Shown here piece by piece: positions 32,157 through 32,653 of a DNA stretch of 32,653 bases (its first letter is position 1; every line of letters starts with the position of its first letter). The stretch lies in the NCBI GenBank assembly GCA_015062085.1, contig SUVI01000022.1, positions 1 to 32,653 on the forward strand, given 5' to 3'. Source of the stretch: Planctomycetaceae bacterium (GTDB taxonomy: Bacteria; Planctomycetota; Planctomycetia; Pirellulales; Thermoguttaceae). Both the position numbers and the translations under genes were made by a program. The notes under the pieces are model-generated. The model saw nothing but the letters and a program-made list of their open reading frames with translations. It was not told where the DNA came from and made no database searches.

Positions 32157-32180
32157 AAAATTTGTGCGCCGTGATATAAT
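32153..32180 (+). promoter_or_regulatory. sigma-70-like promoter of the tRNA-Arg pair
   Basis: TTGAAA at 32153-32158 and TATAAT at 32175-32180 with a 16-bp spacer. The -35 box contains the stop codon of the lipase-like gene. The first tRNA begins 39 bp after the -10 box. Confidence 0.85.
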
Positions 32181-32219
32181 CACACGTAATCGTTAAGGAA
32201 AGCCTTAATGAAAAACCAT

Positions 32220-32293
32220 GCACCCATGGCTCAATTGGATAGCGCATCGGTCTACGGAACCGAAGGTTACAGGTTCGAACCCTGTTGGGTGTA
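32220..32293 (+). tRNA. tRNA-Arg(ACG), copy 1
   Basis: Anticodon stem tcggt/accga with loop ctacgga (anticodon ACG at 32254-32256, expected to be edited to inosine), T-arm acagg/cctgt with loop ttcgaac, discriminator A. The acceptor gcaccca/tgggtgt has a G-U pair at 1:72, and the D-stem gctc/gcgc has a T12/C23 mismatch. CCA is not encoded. Confidence 0.9.
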
Positions 32294-32295
32294 CT

Positions 32296-32330
32296 CAAAC
32301 TTTTATGAGTTTGTTTTTCATTTTTTTTTC
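32296..32330 (+). terminator. possible terminator between the two tRNA-Arg copies
   Basis: caaact (32296-32301) pairs with agtttg (32308-32313), followed by a long T-rich tract. The stem is short (6 bp), so termination may be partial. Confidence 0.5.
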
Positions 32331-32335
32331 CTTTC

Positions 32336-32409
32336 GCACCCATGGCTCAATTGGATAGCGCATCGGTCTACGGAACCGAAGGTTACAGGTTCGAACCCTG
32401 TTGGGTGTA
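32336..32409 (+). tRNA. tRNA-Arg(ACG), copy 2
   Basis: Identical to copy 1 over all 74 nt, including the G1-U72 pair and the D-stem mismatch, and 116 bp downstream of it. No separate promoter is visible, so it probably relies on read-through from the first promoter. Confidence 0.9.
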
Positions 32410-32412
32410 TTC

Positions 32413-32440
32413 AGGCTGGTTTTTTTACCAGCCTTTTTTA
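32413..32440 (+). terminator. intrinsic terminator of the tRNA-Arg pair
   Basis: aggctggt (32413-32420) pairs with accagcct (32427-32434) around T6, followed by a T-run. Confidence 0.9.
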
Positions 32441-32467
32441 TTTCTTGAAATTTTCCTCGAAAGACTA

Positions 32468-32495
32468 TTGACAAAGCAGAGGATCGTGGTATAAT
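32468..32495 (+). promoter_or_regulatory. strong sigma-70 promoter of the T-box leader
   Basis: Consensus TTGACA at 32468-32473, 16-bp spacer, TATAAT at 32490-32495 preceded by TGG. Transcription would start near 32502. Confidence 0.92.
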
Positions 32496-32501
32496 ATCTG
32501 A

Positions 32502-32653
32502 AGATCAAGAAACCGTTGATGCGGAGATAAAGCTGAGTATGGCTTCACAGAGAGTTCGGGATGGTGAGAGCCGGACAGATCCCAGTTCAGCAAATGGACC
32601 GCTGAGGGCGCAGTCAAAAACGCGGGGGTTCCTGTGTTGAGTATTCTGCGACG
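32502..32653 (+). ncRNA. T-box leader, tryptophan (UGG) specifier, cut by window end
   Basis: Stem I of a T-box riboswitch, which senses uncharged tRNA. The basal stem is gcgg (32521-32524) with ccgc (32599-32602). The specifier loop is agataaa on the left and aaatgga on the right, above which gctga (32532-32536) pairs with tcagc (32587-32591). The codon TGG at 32595-32597 is in the specifier position (canonical form GAA-NNN-A, here AAA-TGG-A). Distal T-loop elements AGAGAG (32549-32554) and GATGGTGAGAG (from 32560) match the canonical pair, enclosed by ttcgg/ccgga. The antiterminator with its UGGN bulge is outside or at the edge of the window. A downstream gene for tryptophanyl-tRNA synthetase, Trp biosynthesis or Trp uptake is predicted. 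Confidence 0.85.

Noticed and set aside
32208..32471. Plus-strand open frame across the tRNA-Arg pair, with a good-looking AAGGA and ATG
   Set aside because: It reads through two tRNA genes and a terminator, and its internal duplication is simply the tRNA duplication.
1..32653. Insertion sequence, prophage or integrative element
   Set aside because: No transposase, integrase, terminal inverted repeats or attachment-site duplication is visible; the tRNA repeats are whole-unit duplications rather than partial tRNA ends left by integration.

Overview
The window looks like chromosomal DNA from a Gram-negative, probably planctomycete (PVC-group) bacterium. Four things point that way. It carries a KDO-8-phosphate phosphatase (KdsC) next to an LptC/LptA-like giant. 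It has an exported DUF1570-type HExxH protein and a small conserved 83-residue protein that I associate with planctomycetes. It has several large exported proteins of unknown function. Its coding density and codon use look ordinary, with no integrase, transposase or CRISPR array. The lineage call is inference: no rRNA or marker set is present.

Layout, left to right. (1) The 3' end of an exported PpiD/SurA-like protein is followed by three tandem tRNA-Asn(GUU) genes with a promoter and a terminator. (2) Plus-strand genes follow: DUF1570-type metallopeptidase, SpoU RNA methyltransferase, a small unknown, and an orphan RND efflux permease ending at a bidirectional terminator. (3) A minus-strand operon holds two paralogous exported proteins and a hotdog thioesterase. 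(4) Plus strand: kdsC, a 1164-residue LptA/OstA-like protein and the small conserved protein. (5) Minus strand: an exported 640-residue protein and YqhD-type alcohol dehydrogenase. (6) Plus strand: CPBP (CAAX-like) membrane protease, MMPL-family transporter translationally coupled to a PapA/condensation-like acyltransferase, FolC, GpmI, a GHL10 glycosidase-like protein and an overlapping lipase-like hydrolase. (7) Two tandem tRNA-Arg(ACG) genes are followed by a promoter and the 5' part of a T-box leader with a UGG (Trp) specifier, cut by the window end.

The most striking property is a set of unrelated short tandem repeats spread through the whole window. At least ten lie inside genes and always have unit lengths divisible by three (12, 15 or 18 bp), so the frame survives. 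Arrays in or running into intergenic DNA have units of 10, 11 and 12 bp. Copies within an array are almost identical at the nucleotide level, and variants occur in blocks, which suggests recent and continuing expansion. Repeats sit after signal peptides, in N-terminal tails, in linkers and in C-terminal tails rather than in catalytic cores.

Functional themes are the envelope (KdsC, LptA-like protein, two RND-superfamily transporters, acyltransferase, CPBP protease, lipase, exported unknowns), central metabolism (GpmI, FolC, YqhD) and translation (tRNAs, SpoU methylase, T-box). Promoters resembling sigma-70 sites (TTGaca-like, 16-17 bp, TAtaaT-like) can be read in front of several units.
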